DNA of 64,000 nucleotides from Vitellaria paradoxa (Eukaryota > Streptophyta > Magnoliopsida > Ericales > Sapotaceae): the NCBI GenBank assembly GCA_019916065.1, contig CM034233.1, positions 8,872,516 to 8,936,515 of the forward strand, in the 5' to 3' direction. Made by a program: the position numbers and the translations under genes. The notes below the pieces were generated by a model. That model had not been told where the DNA came from. It saw only the letters and a program-made list of their open reading frames with translations, and made no database searches. Within the stretch, counting starts at the first letter, position 1. Each line of letters opens with the position of its first letter. Of this stretch, positions 20,040 through 32,961 are shown in pieces.

Positions 20040-23000
20040 TCAGGTGGAATTTTCATTGTATCTTCCGGCTTGATCTCCATCCAAAAGCTCATTCACACAA
20101 AATTGGTGCAAGTTTTCATACATTTTCTTCCACTGCTGGACCATTTGCACAGATCTTTTGCAATCAAGTTTTAGTTTTTCCATCTCCATTCCAGCAGCTG
20201 CACAAGAACCTTGTTGCTGAATAAAAGACCAAGACCAAAACCAAAAACTTGGGTTAGTGCAAATTGCTCGCATGTAATAATTTCTAAGAATAAAATTCAA
20301 CTAAGTGCACGAGACTGTCGATACTTGGATACTCATGGATATAATATCATTTAAAAAAAAAAAAAAGGCAACTAAGTGCGTGAGACTATCGCATTACGGA
20401 GGGTTCTAGAGAGGGTCAAATGTACGTGACTTTATCCCTGCCTTTTTTTTTAATATACATATATATATATATATATGAAAAACCTCATCCCTGCTTATAG
20501 AGAGGATTCCAAACTGTGATCCCCAGGTCAAAATGGACAACGAATTTAATCTTGCATAGGTTTGCCGTCTATAATAACAATAACAACAATAATATATCAA
20601 ACATATACAAATATGATGAGAATGAAGATAATCTCCAATAATGGATTTAATTAAGAAAAATCATCAAGCAAAAATGAACCTGGAGTTGTCTGAGTTGATC
20701 ATTCATTGTCTGAATACTAATGTATGAAGTATCCAAAGATTCATCGGAAGCAGCCTGATTACCAAGATAAGCCTTAATTTCAACAATTTCATCTGCTGCA
20801 TTTGCATACTTCTCCAGTGGAGGTGGTAATGAAGATCCATGCCTTCTTACTGAAGAAGGCAGAGGGTTTAACCGTACTGGTGGTCTAGCAACAACAATAT
20901 TGCTAACAGGACCTACACAGAACAAAAAATGTCCCTTCTTTGTGTTAGTTGACTGAAACCAAACACGGATCAATTACAATAATTGGAAATCACAGGAAAA
21001 TACAGCAACAAAAGCAGAGTTCCAAATACAACACCCATGATTAAAGCACAGAAGTTATTACATATAATTCAAGGAAAGTGGAATCACAAAATCATAACTC
21101 AATCATTGTCTGACTAGTAATTAAAACATGACTTTTGTATTTTAGTAGTTTGTACTTCACATGCTATCTCTTTAATGTTCTGAAGAACTTTCACATATTC
21201 TTTATTATTTTATGAAGTTTAGCAAGATTAATTTAATCATTATCACATGATACAAATTGTTATTTCAAATGCAATGTGATAGAATATTGTATATATGGTA
21301 GGATTTGATCTCTAGGAGATTTGATATTTGTTTCCTAGTTTTCTGTTAGTCCTTTTGTTTATAAATACACGTTAAGACAACCCTAAGGGTCTCAAGCATT
21401 CCATTCAATCTATCTTCTCTTGACATGATCTGAGCAAAGATCCTACTCTTTGTATTTTCTTAGTTTTATGTGTCTGTATCAAGAAACTACAGTTTCTAGG
21501 TCATCGATCATTATATCTTTGTCGATCTTGGTGGTCAGTATCGACCCACAAATCATTAAAATTGTTGGCGACAATGTCTTCAGAAGCTCTAGTCAGAGTT
21601 GAAGACCACTGTCATTGTCGACAACCTCAATTGATGTCGTCAACGGTTGAAGTTGTCAATGGTTGACATCGCTGAATCAACTGATTTAAAAGCCATAGAA
21701 GGGACATGGGAGATTCTCAAAATTCTCAAAAGTCATTGTTGATAGAAATGAGAGGAAAAATGGAGTCAGAAGTGTCTAGGGAATCCTAGAGTGTTGCTGG
21801 AGATCTGAAGCCCTAGGAAAGTGCACCGGCATCATCTGATTCCTCTTGTGATAATTGGATTCAGGATGATGCTAAAAACATTAGTTTGTTGTGGGATTAT
21901 ATGGAAGCTGAAATGGCAGACTTGTGTAATCATCTCGAAATATCGAAGAACATTTGGGAGTATATTCAGCTCTAGCACTCGAGTGATTTCAGTCAATTCT
22001 AGAATGCGTCTAGTGATTTCTTTAAGCTCTAACAATTTGGCAAAAACATCACTCAGTATTTGCAACTCTCAAGAATATATATGAGGCCCTGCAACCATTG
22101 TGAATGTATGATTCTTCTCAAATTTCTTGTTAGCCTTGATCCAGAATTCAAACCAGTACGGGCACATTCTTGGTGGAGCATTTCTTCCCTTCTTTGCTGA
22201 AGCCTATTTTCAGAATTTTATGGTTGCATCCAAACTCCTCCTACTGAACTTGAAACCATAAGGTCAACCCTATCCAGTTAGACAGTTGCTCCTACTCCTT
22301 CAGATGAGTGAGACACTAAAGATGATTATGGTCGAGGAGATCGTAGTTGTGAGGGGAAAGGGTCTTGACCTAAATATACACACTGAAAAGATAGGTCATC
22401 TTCATGAAAAGTGTTGGGTTCCCTACGGAAAACCAGCTCATATGGCCCATGCTGCTAACATTGACATTTTTGCTCCTACAATGGCTCTTGGAGACGATAA
22501 GCCTATATCACCTGCACCAGTAACTATTTTGGGTGAGTAGTACTCCAACCTTCTCTAGTATCAGATAACTCATTATGCATCTCATCCGACTACTTCCCTT
22601 GCTCACTTAGGTAATTCCACCGTTTGTTTGCCTACTTGTCCTTCCATCTCTTGGATTTTTTATTTTAGGGCTTTTGAATATAGAATTATGGTTCATATCT
22701 TATGTGAGTTAATTTAGATACAGAATATGCTCAAAGAATTAAGAATTCAGCACTTTCAACCTATGGAGTTATTATGTGATAATCAAGCTGCTTTCCATAT
22801 TTCCTCAAATCTGGTTTTTTACGAGACTAAACACGTTAAGGTAGACTATAACTTTGTTAGAGAGAAGATTTAATAGAACACAATTAAGATTAGTCATGTC
22901 AAGTCTGAAAACTAACTTGCTGATTTGTTTATTAAAACTCTCAGGGGGTCTCGAGTTTGGTATATTTGAACCAAACCTAGAACGAGCTTCAAGGAGTGTT

Positions 23001-25534
23001 AGAATATTTTATATATGGTACGATTTGATTTCTAGGAAATTTGATTGAGAGATTTGATATTTGTTTCCTAATTTGTATTAATCCTTTTGTATATAAATAC
23101 AAGCTGAGACAACCTTAAGGCCTCAAGCCTTTCATCCAATCACCTAACACAATGGTTAATATATCATATTTAAACTACATTCTTATCCTTGCAAAATAGC
23201 AATGAAAATTAATAATGATGTTGCGTATCTAACTTTATTTGTTGCATTGGTAACCCAAAAATCACATGAAATGGCTTTCCTTGACACCAATTAAGTAAAC
23301 ATATATATGGATAAACATTCAATTTTTCACCAGCATTTGTTAATTAGATGACAAATGAAGGCCATGGTTAATTGCATAACCAGCGCACAGAATAACAATT
23401 TATATCTACGCGAAAAAAGAGCATAACAATGCCATAATCTCATAGAAGCAGACAAACAACCAATATTTTTAAATTTCAGGTATACCTTTTCCATGTTTGA
23501 AAATGCGAATAATGCCGTGAGTTTTACTGTCCCAGACTCGTACTGTGCCATCCTCATAACCAGAAATCAATAACATTCCATCAGCATGAAATGCTAAGCA
23601 AGTGACAGCCTTACTGTTCCAACAATTAGAATGTAAACTTTTAAAGAAAAAAAGGACCTTGCATAAAAAAGGTGCAGACTGCTTCTGAACAGAAGAAATC
23701 TAAGCAAAATGTTCTCTGACTAATGCAATAATAATCTACTTATGGCTCAAAAAAACGAGGGAGTAAGAAAAAAAAAAAAGAAAGGTTATTCTCAATTAAG
23801 ATAAACTACTTGCTTGTTTAAAATTCTCGAACAGTGAAGAATATTTAACAAGTCCTACGCCAATAATCTAGTGATTCAATCATGTAGTGAGGCCTGTAAT
23901 ATAAGTCACCAATGGCATGTGCAAGTGCTCGAATGAACTAGTACATCCACTGCATCTTGTTAATTTTTCAATGGTACGCGGCTATTTGTAGTTTTTATAA
24001 TGCAAACAAAAAGTTACAAACAGAAATTATTGGTGCTCTCCCACACCTTTAAAAAGTGGGACATGAGATTGGGATTGGGTTGGAGTTGAGCCGCCAAGGT
24101 GAGGAAAATAACAATAATTTCTAGTCATTTAATCTGCCATGAAATAATAATAGGATAAGTACCAATAATAGGAACAATTGACAAACCTGTGATCAGATAA
24201 TGAACCAATTATATGCATCCCATAACTATTGCCAGAGATTCCTTGAACATTGAGTGCAGCAATATATATTTTTCCATCTTGACCACCAGCATAAAAGACA
24301 CGCTCACAAGGATCCAGTGCAATTGCATTAATGATTGAAGGGAATACAATATTTCGCAACAGCTTCCCCCTAGACAAGCTCCAAACCTAAGACAATGTAC
24401 ATCAGGGAACCATGAGATAAATTATTTATAATCAATTATTAACAACATAATGCAGGGATTGCAACACACCTTGCACGTCCAATCCTCAGAAGCAGACACT
24501 ATAATCGCATTATACCCTCCATACCCCACAGCAATATCAGTCACACGTAAAGTGTGCTCAGAGAAGCTATGCTCGTAGAGGTGTCTTGCTTGCTCCCTCC
24601 GCATATCATCAAATATCCTAATTAGCATACAATTCTTAATCAGTCACAGTAACCATCAAATAATGACTAGTAGATAAAAGCACTTGCAAGAGCATAGGAA
24701 AGTACATGACAAGAGACCAGACTCTCACGGATCCATCCTCTGCCCCAGAAATCAGTAGGGACTGATTATCGCAGAACGCTAAGCAAGTAACCGCCCTGTA
24801 GTGAGCGTGCCACTTCTTAAGCAGTCTACCAGTTGGAACCTATATATATCACGCAAAAAATCTATCATTAACATAATCTACTCGCTGGCATTGTTTTTTC
24901 CTTCATTTATAGCTCTCTCAAATATAGTAACAAGAATTGTAAAAGAAAACAAATTGAGAGAATAGAAGTTCACCTCCCATAGATATATATTCCCAGAAAC
25001 ACCTCCTCCAACAATATAGGTCCCTTGGTTATTAGAAACAAGCGGATTAATTGGCTCTGCTGGGAAACTTTTGACTCCCACCTGCGGCTGCACAATTTTG
25101 AAAAAAAAAAAATAAATAAATAAGCTTTACAGATGAAGGAAGCATGCATTGAATAAATTTAAGATTTCACAAATTTAATTCGACAGATTGTATTTTCGTT
25201 CCAACGAGCATTGTATCAAACAACTTAGCTTCATAGCCCAAAGTTGAATGCTTAAGGTAGCCGTACATATGTGTGTATGTATATGTACCTATACATGCAT
25301 ATATGTGGCGAGAGCTACCTTGTTCCACGACCAGTAGAGGATGGAGCCGGAGGAGGAAGAGGGGTCGCGGACATGAGAGGAGGCGAGAAATCCGCCACCG
25401 ACACCGACACAGACGAGGCCGTGAGGAGGGGAGGCGCTCGAACGGTAGCGGAGGTTCTCTGCGCCTGAATGTAAGTCCCAGCAAATGATGCCGTCGTCAA
25501 CCGGCGATGAAGCGATAACCAGTTGAGGCTCCAT
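20040..25534 (-). CDS. RID3: WD40 protein RID3 / IPI3 (Rix1-complex subunit)
   Basis: Homologue of Arabidopsis ROOT INITIATION DEFECTIVE 3 and yeast Ipi3/WDR18, a nuclear WD40 protein of the Rix1/PELP1 complex for 60S pre-ribosome processing. Eight exons, 453 residues: 25319-25534, 24974-25087, 24711-24839, 24470-24634, 24187-24386, 23486-23613, 20680-20912, 20040-20216. Phases join exactly. It starts MEPQLVIASSPVDDGIICWD. WD repeats are visible as NIYLWE, SGAEDGSVRVWSL, SASEDWTCKVWSLSRGKLL and SGYEDGTVRVWD; the PLEKY motif is in exon 7. The C-terminus is a predicted coiled coil (MEMEKLKLDCKRSVQM). The exon 4 acceptor is least certain: only AAG/AATTG at 24634 keeps the frame. Intron 6 holds a copia remnant. 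Confidence 0.93.
21277..23149 (+). mobile_element. Decayed Ty1/copia LTR retrotransposon in RID3 intron 6
   Basis: The 5' LTR (about 21277-21425) and 3' LTR (22997-23149) both start TG.TAGAATATT and share ATATATGGTA, GATTTGATATTTGTTTCCTA and TATAAATACA (a TATA box). The host direct repeat CAATG flanks it at 21272-21276 and 23150-23154. A degenerate methionine-tRNA primer site follows the 5' LTR. Remnants of gag (a zinc-knuckle-like stretch near 22400) and of the copia RNase H end (LLCDNQAAFHISSN near 22770, and LADLFIKTLRGSRV near 22917) are broken by stops. Protease, integrase and most of the polymerase are missing. Orientation is opposite to RID3. Confidence 0.9.
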
Positions 25535-26711
25535 TGATTCAATCTCGACGAATAGAGGTAGGCTTCTTCACTACAGAGTAGAACCAAGTAAATCCGGCCT
25601 CGGGCCGGGTTGGGTTTTGAAGAGGTATGGTATATTTTCGTAGAATTTGGGTTGAGTGTCGGGTCCGTTTCCGATACTCGAGTTTTAGAAATTTTCCAAA
25701 TCCTGTTGGACACTTATATCTGCCAAACCGGGTTTAAGCCTACTGTCCTAATCCCGTGTTCGGCCCAAAATTAAATCGGCTCTATTTTTTTATGTAAAAG
25801 TAGACCAAGAAACTGATGACCGGGCTGTTCAGAATTAAGCGGGCCTGGACTTAACCGTACTGGCATTGAAAGCACAGCAAAAGCGTCTATTATTGGGCCC
25901 CTTTTGACTACCTATTTCCTATTTGGCCCATATTGTTGCTCAACCATGGTAATGCAATTCCAATCTAAATCCTCTCTCTCTAGATTCTAGCGCCCCCTTG
26001 TTTTCATTTATGATTTTATGCGACTAACTTGTTTGTGATCGATGGGTTTGCAAATTGGAATAGTTGCATATTCAAATTTAAAATATCTAATGTATGGGAG
26101 AAATTCGTCCACAAAGTTACTGTTCCCCTTGGAAATGTGAGGGCACGCATTGTATATGTTACTTTTTTCGCGTAAATATATATTTTTTTAATTTTAAATA
26201 AATTATCGAACAAATTTAAAATAAAAAATATTGAAACGCTTCTAAAATTAATATTAAATAGATAATTTTAAATGACATTTTTGTGAATAATTTGCAATTA
26301 AGTGATATTTAAAAAAGATAAAAATATATAAAAATAGTGGATGATTAGAAAAGGTATTTAAGGAGTACTAAAAATTGTAAAATTAAATTACTTAATTACG
26401 AGTTAGCTATTGAAACATTCTTTCATGTTTATGTAAAGTTGTACTCGTTGTTAGAAGTTGAGGGATATCAATGATAAAGGCACCAAAAAAAAAAGAGAGA
26501 GAAAAAAAAAAAAAAAGAAAACTTCACTAAAATTGGGACTCCATTATTTTGGTCAAGAAAAATTTACTATTTGCTACGAATTTTAATTTAATTAGGAAAA
26601 ATCACCTTTTAGTAATCAAATTTATATTTGTTTGAAAAAAGTTGTCACAAAAAATATTTATTTTCTTCTTGTGTCGAAAAAAAAGTGGTAGTCAAAAATA
26701 TTTTTTCTTTT
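25535..26711. other. RID3 upstream region
   Basis: No protein gene. Bases 25535-25900 are less AT-rich and probably hold the RID3 promoter and 5' UTR; short ORFs there overlap the gene antisense. From 26160 the sequence becomes AT-rich with A/G tracts at 26485-26520. Confidence 0.45.
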
Positions 26712-26948
26712 ATACTATGTTTGAAACATGAATTTGGGGGGAAAAAAAGAAAAATAAAATTTATAATTTTTGTATTTTTAACCAAGTGAAAGTTAAATTC
26801 TGTTAATAAATATTTATTTGTTTTAGTCTTATTTTTCTAACTCAATAAAAAAATAAATTTAACTTTTTTTTACTCCATTTTATATTTTTATCATTTTCCT
26901 TTACTTTTTTTTTTTCTTTTCAGAAATTCATATTTCATACACAGCCTT
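26712..26948. mobile_element. MITE-like element, family B copy 2
   Basis: Begins TACTATGTTTGAAACATGAA and ends AAATTCATATTTCATACACA, giving imperfect terminal inverted repeats of about 20 bp. Collinear with the copy in the remorin intron (992-1260). No ORF. Confidence 0.6.
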
Positions 26949-27972
26949 AATTTCTTCCTTGTAATAAATATAAGCATACCCTGTAAGACTTCAAAGATAT
27001 CTAGATTAAATATATATAATCAAGGGTTAGCTCTAGAACCCTCCAACACTAACTGTAAGCAGGACTCTGGTAGAGCTAAACCATCCAAGCTAAAAAAAGA
27101 GCAAAGTCAAGTGTTTTCAGAAAAGATTTTTCATTTTCAATCATTCTATTTACTTCTCTACTCTTTCCTATGTCCTTCCAACTATTTATCCTCCTAATTA
27201 ATTCTCCCATCAATTCCAACATAAAACTTTGGATTGTCAGTAAAGTAGACTACGTAAAGATAATGTCAATAAAGTGCACTAAAAAGACTAAACGAAGCCC
27301 CCAAGTCTTTGTTAATTCATTGTTCCTCACTTTTCCTTTCTTTTCCAACTTTCAAAAAATATGACTGTTAAGCAACACACAAACACAAACCAAAACCCAA
27401 ACACTCCCTTGTAAAAAGCATCTTTATGGGGTGATCCATATTTAATGACTTTTTATACGTATAGGTGGCCTCTCCCATATATTCCACCACTTTTCTTTCT
27501 TCTCTTGGACGTAACTTCCTCCCACGTGCCATACATACCCACTAGCAGGAAGAGGACAAAGAAGGGTTACAAACTAGGGTTAGGGTTTTTCTTATAAAAC
27601 CAAATATTTGCACAATTAAGAATCTCTGAACCTACACACTCTCTCTTCTCTTCTCCCACATGTGTGTTTCAGAGTTTCTCTGGTTTGCTATATATTTAAT
27701 AACAGCATGGAAATTCATAAACAACAAGAGTCAATAAAGGAAAGGTTCGGAGAAATGCTTGGTCAAACTTTGTGGTGAAACTTTTACTTGTATGGGGATG
27801 CTGGGCAAAGGAACAAGCAAAAGCAATAAAAGAGATGGTATTTTTGGCATGGGCAAAGTCGGTTTTTGCATATATGCACATATATATATATATATATGTA
27901 TATATATTTCTATCAGTCGAGGAGTGTCTCTCTCACATTCATCACTCACAATTTGATTTGGAGTTTTGTATT

Positions 27973-28011
<39 letters not shown>

Positions 28012-29310
28012 GGGGGGTTGAGGTTGGAAGAAGTGAAAGGAAGGTAGTGGAAAGAGAAGGGTAGATCCAAAGAGAGTTTTAAAGACTTTGATCAGATACT
28101 CAAAGTGGGAAAAGGCAAAGGTTTTCTGGTCATCAGAAGAAGTATAGAAGCCTTGATGGAAACGTTTCAAACCTCATTTTTAGTCTGTTTCTTCTACACA
28201 CACACACACACACATATATATATTTCGCTTTCATCGAATAACCCAACCTTTTTCCATTATATATATGCACATACATTTTTGTACTCATCTTTTTGTTTAT
28301 TTGCCGACTTTGCATGACTGACTGTTCAAATAAACCAAAAATATATGGAGATCATCACCTAATCAGATCAGACGTGATAATTACCTTCTTTTCTAAATCT
28401 TACTATATGATTTCTTCATGACAATTATATAAGTGATAATGACACTGCTAATACTAGATTTTTGCGAAACCAGTTATGATTGTGTGCCAGCTTATTTTCT
28501 CACTTATTATTAGAGTTTACTTTTAATATACTTTCGGCATAAAGATATCTATATATATATATTTTGGTACAAACGGGTTTAAAAAAATGTGTCTAAAATT
28601 ATTATTTTTTTTATAAAATATGTGTATTAAAATCAAAATATATTATTATTATTATTGTTATTATTATTATTATTGAAAGTCCCATTAATGCCTGCATCAG
28701 CAAAAGCCCTAGAGAAATCTGAATCTGTCAATAGCCTGAAACCCTTCTCAGCTTTTTACACAAGGGAACTGAAACGAAAGCCTTCTAGTCCTCTCCTCTC
28801 ACTCTTTCCCTCTCTGGTAATTAATATAACTGAAACATTCAGATATCATATCAGAACCAGAAAGAAAGAAGGGAAAAGAAGAAGAAGAATAAAAGAGATC
28901 AACACATTAACTAAAAAATTGCACCATTGAAAAGGAAGAAACTTTAACTGAAAAAAAAAAAAAGAAGGATGATGTTTTAACTATTAAACTAGGTTTTGAT
29001 GTTCTTTTCTCTAAACCAAAACCCACCTGCATTCAAGGCTGGGAAACAAGATAATACAGGCACTGAAGTTATATATACACAGGGAGTCACAAACACTCGC
29101 ACCAACACGCACTCACACACACACACACATATTCATCAACAATATATCAGACTCTCAGAACCCAGAAAAAAAAAAAAAAAAAAAAGACAAACAAAACAGA
29201 ACTAAAAATGAAGTTTTGGAGAAAAAATCAAGAAAAAAATAATAAGAAGGAAAAAAGAAAAAAAAAGAAAAAAAAAAACTTTGATTCTTAGATGTGTGTG
29301 GAATCGAAAG
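26949..29310. other. Intergenic between RID3 and HSFB4
   Basis: Apart from the promoter candidate at 27574, this holds microsatellites: TA at 27880-27909, GT then GA at 27974-28012, CA then TA at 28197-28224, ATT triplets at 28642-28672, CA at 29110-29130 and A18 at 29166-29185. No supported ORF. The HSFB4 3' UTR probably extends left from 29310. Confidence 0.45.
27574..27600 (+). promoter_or_regulatory. Telo-box plus TATA box, orphan promoter candidate
   Basis: CTAGGGTTAGGGTTTTTC carries two overlapping telo-box motifs (TTAGGGTTT, complement AAACCCTAA) and is followed directly by TTATAAAACC. This spacing is typical of plant growth-related promoters. The transcribed stretch would start near 27625, but no recognisable coding gene follows on the plus strand before the HSFB4 stop codon. 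Confidence 0.4.
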
Positions 29311-30535
29311 CTAACATGGAGAAGGAGGCATGAGATTCAGCCCTAAATCATCCTTTTCCAACACAAATCGAGACTTGTTTGTCTCCATAGAAGAAGAAGA
29401 ATATTCTGGGTGCAACCTCTTCTTGGATTGTAGAGGCACACCAAATAGCTTTGTTCGAGTACTATTGTTACTGTGGGGTTCTTCAAGCATGGTCAAGGAG
29501 CTATTCGATGGGGGACTATTGGAGCTAAATGAGGCCCCCATAGCTTGAAGCTGAGGAGCTGCTTGTCTAGTGCTAGAATGATGAAACCCAATGAGATGGT
29601 TCAGAGGCTTTTGCACCATCGAAGCGTTGATGGGAGTAGTGGCAGAAGATTGCGGTGGTGAGTTACAAATAACGAGAGGAGGAGGGGGGTAAGCGTTACT
29701 AGGAGCTACGGGCTTCACATGGTTCTGAACAAAGTATATAATGTCATTGTATAGCTTTCTCATGTGAGCGAGCTCGGACATCAGCATGCTGTTGCTCCGC
29801 CGGAGTCTCTCATTGTCCTCCGAAAGGGCCATCACCGAGCTGCTATAGCAGCTGCCACCGGAGGATAAACCAGTCCTCCCAGCCGGTGGCGACGAGAGCG
29901 GCGGAGGAGAGTCGCACCAATTTGGCTGGTCGTCGGAGTCAGGCGGCGAGATGCTGACCCGGCTTGGGTAGGGGAAGAAACCCAGTCCACCAATTGGTGA
30001 ATGAAGGTGGCTGAGGTGGTGGTGGTGGTGGTTGTGGTTGGTGGCTATTTGCGGCTGAGACGTTTTCCTCCGGTGGATCTCGCACAGGAGATGCTTCTCT
30101 CCCTTCTTGAAAAACTCGTTCGCAAACTCCCACCTGTCCGGCACAATCTTTCTAAAACCCTAAAAATAAATAAATAAAAGCAAATCACAAACATGAACAT
30201 GGGTACATATATATAAAACAAAGGGAAAGAGCTTTTAGAAGAGAATATATATATATATATATATGTATATTAGTATTGATATATACATAGGTGTTGAGCT
30301 GACGGACGAAGCTGGAGAAATTGTTGTGCTTGAAGTAATTAGGGAGGAGATCGCGGGCGAACTCAGGAGGGCGCCAAACCACGAAGGTTGAGTCATCTTC
30401 GCCCCAAGAAACTATGTGGTCTGTGGTTGGGTCATCCACCAGTTGGTAAGTTTTAGTGAGAAATGGTGCTGGGACTGACTTGTGAGAGTCCAAAGACAGC
30501 AATATCCCTTCACAGTTGTCTAGCATCAGAGCCAT
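29311..30535 (-). CDS. HSFB4: Class B heat-stress transcription factor, HSFB4/SCHIZORIZA type
   Basis: Nuclear DNA-binding repressor; the Arabidopsis member SCHIZORIZA specifies root ground tissue and stem-cell identity. Two exons, 30287-30535 and 29311-30159, joined in phase 0 at the classic Hsf intron site (...RQLNTY / [10 protein letters not shown]), 365 residues. The start [20 protein letters not shown] is diagnostic of B4. The DNA-binding domain spans about 23-115, followed by a His-rich linker (124-136). The oligomerisation coiled coil is about 193-232 ([20 protein letters not shown]). The class-B repressor tetrapeptide LFGV is at 321-324, next to a basic QSKKR, and an EAR-like LGLNL sits at 355-359. 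The intron is only 127 bp. The upstream plus strand is rich in GA, so the gene's leader is CT-rich. Confidence 0.97.
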
Positions 30536-30863
30536 TGAACACAAAATTTGTTCACCACTCTTCTCTTCTCTTTTTAGAGACCGAAGAGATTGGGTATGGG
30601 GAGAGAGTGGTGAGAGGGATAAAAATGGAGTGAGAGAGATAAAAATGGAGTGAGAGAGTTGGAGTGAGAGAGTTAGAGCGAGAAAGAGAAGGGACGGGGT
30701 GTTAAGTCTTAATAAGAGGGGTGATGTGGTTGGGTTGTGAACAATGATTTGTTTATTTTCTTATGCCTTCTCGGTTATGTAGTGAGAGAGAATATGTGTC
30801 TGTCTGTCTTAGGACTCTGAAAAATAAGGGCATTTCAAGACAAACCCGTGACTCTCTTCTCTT

Positions 30864-30868
<5 letters not shown>

Positions 30869-30919
<51 letters not shown>
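30869..30919. repeat. (CT)25 microsatellite
   Basis: Perfect CT run of about 50 bp, 330 bp upstream of the HSFB4 start. Read on the gene's strand it is a GA repeat. Confidence 0.95.
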
Positions 30920-30924
<5 letters not shown>

Positions 30925-31698
30925 CCTACCTTTCCTTTGATCCCGCGCCACACCCACTTAAAAATCACGCATAAGAGGGAGGGTTGCGGGCAGGGTTGTG
31001 ATGGGCGAGGAGAATTGACCATGACGCCCCTCTTTTTATCTCCCCTTTTTTCTTTTCTTCCTTTTTTTTTTTTTTTTTACTCATACGTACTTCTTTATGA
31101 CAATTTTTTTTTTACCCTTTTTTTATCGTCCTTGATCACCACATTGAGGGATGTTTGGATGGAAAAAAATATACATGTATAAAAAGAATACAAAAAATTA
31201 ATATATAAAAATAATATGTGACAGAATTTAATTAAAAAAATTAAGTTGATAATTTTTTTAAAATTTTGATCTTTTTATTAGTTCAAACAGTCTCTAAGAA
31301 GTTATAGTCAAATCCTTTATAATTATTGAACTTTTTACTTTTTTATTATTATTTTTTGGTCATTAAATATAAATTAATAGTTAAAAGTAACAATAAGATG
31401 GACTTTAGCTAAAAAGATTTTCTTCCAAATTCTAGGTTATTATAATTAATCTAAAATATAGTGAACCTTGTTTAAAAGGGCAGTAGGGTCATTGAGTATA
31501 AGGTGTTGTGTCTAATTTAGAGTCTGTTTGGCCACATCAAAACTCATTAAAAGTCACTAATTTTAACTAATTTCTATACTTTTCTTCAATTAAAATTTTT
31601 CACATATCACTTTTATATCATATCTTTCTATTTGTATTGTACTTTTTTCTCTATTTTTTATCTATCAAACATTCCCTTAATAAAGAAGAAATGAGAAT

Positions 31699-31730
<32 letters not shown>

Positions 31731-32952
31731 CTGTTTCACTTCACGTCAAACGAGTGTCCTCTTGTTCTCATTTTGTAGCTTTCCTTTTGTTGTTTAATGG
31801 CACCAACCCAAACACTATCTCCAATTTTCAAATCCCTAGCTATCATTTTCTTCTACTACTACTACTATTCTCTTCCTTTCTTGCAGATCATATAAGGTAA
31901 AGGATACATCGAGTTACGTGATGAGATTTAAAGCTGGTGGGATGACGACATTTCACTTCTTCTTCTTCTTCTACTTCTGCTAGCTTCTTTCCTTCTATTG
32001 CTAGTTTCTCTTTCTTTTCTCTCCCGGCCCTTCCTTTCTTCTTATATATAAATGCTTCTTTCCACTTCTTTTTTTTCTCTCTCATGCATAATAATTCCAA
32101 ACTTGAATATCATCATACAAACAGACATCCTCTCTCTCTGGACACTTCCCTCTACTGACTATTCAGCATATATATGTGTTTTATGGATAGCTATATGAAC
32201 GAACCCTTAAGGCTACTAATAGCTAGCCTTCAACCTTGGCTTCGATTTTGCTGACCTGGCTCAGGTGTTTGAATTATTGCCCCTAAAAGTTTCCATGAAT
32301 AACAAGTAAAAAAAAGAATAAAATTACTGCAGCTTTTCCTCTCTCTCTTTCTTGCAATGGCCCGATAAAAATTACTGTATATATATATATATATATTTTT
32401 TACACCCTAATTAATCAAGTCTCTGTACCGGTGGTAGCATGGACTTTTGTGCCTCTTAGATCAAGTAATGACAACAGTAAAGACAACACAGCAGATGACT
32501 AATTAATAAGGTTTTTGTGCTTCACCTTAATGAAGCTTCAAGATGAGAGATGTAACCAACGGTCATGATTATCGGATCTCATTTGTTGATTCATGTGAGA
32601 CTCACATGTCAATAGCTGAACTTGAACAATCGATTAGATGCATCAACAATTCAAATGGATGGTCGTGTCACTAATAATTATTCTTAAATTTTTTTTTTCA
32701 CAATAATTATATCTCTCAATTTTAACCATCCATGCATGCATGTAAGAGTTAATTAAAATTGGAGTTTTTTTTTTTAATAGATAATCCTATATTATTAGAA
32801 TTTTTTAACATAAATAAGTATCTAAATATTATGGTGAACTTGTGAAACAAGCAACAAATCAAATAAAAATCATTTCATTATAAAATACTGTTGTAAAATT
32901 ATTATACTTCTAAATACCATTTTACTATAAAAATGTCATTGTAAAATTATTG
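30920..32952. other. HSFB4 upstream intergenic region
   Basis: Apart from the family C element it contains a T17 run (31063-31079), a GA run (31698-31724) and pyrimidine-rich stretches (31840-32090). No supported gene. Some of this is likely HSFB4 regulatory sequence. Confidence 0.4.
31149..31297. mobile_element. MITE-like element, family C copy 1
   Basis: Starts ATGTTTGGATGGAAAAAAAT and ends GTTCAAACAGTCTC, giving short inverted ends. It shares GTAAAAATAATA.TTGAC-type and AATTTAATT blocks with 35702-35800 and 38260-38397. No ORF. Confidence 0.5.
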
Positions 32953-32961
32953 TACTTCTAC

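Noticed and set aside
25271..25713. ORFs of 65-132 codons around RID3 exon 1 on both strands
   Set aside because: They overlap the well-supported first exon in other frames.
29330..30133. ORFs opposite or shifted relative to HSFB4
   Set aside because: Shadows of the HSFB4 second exon.
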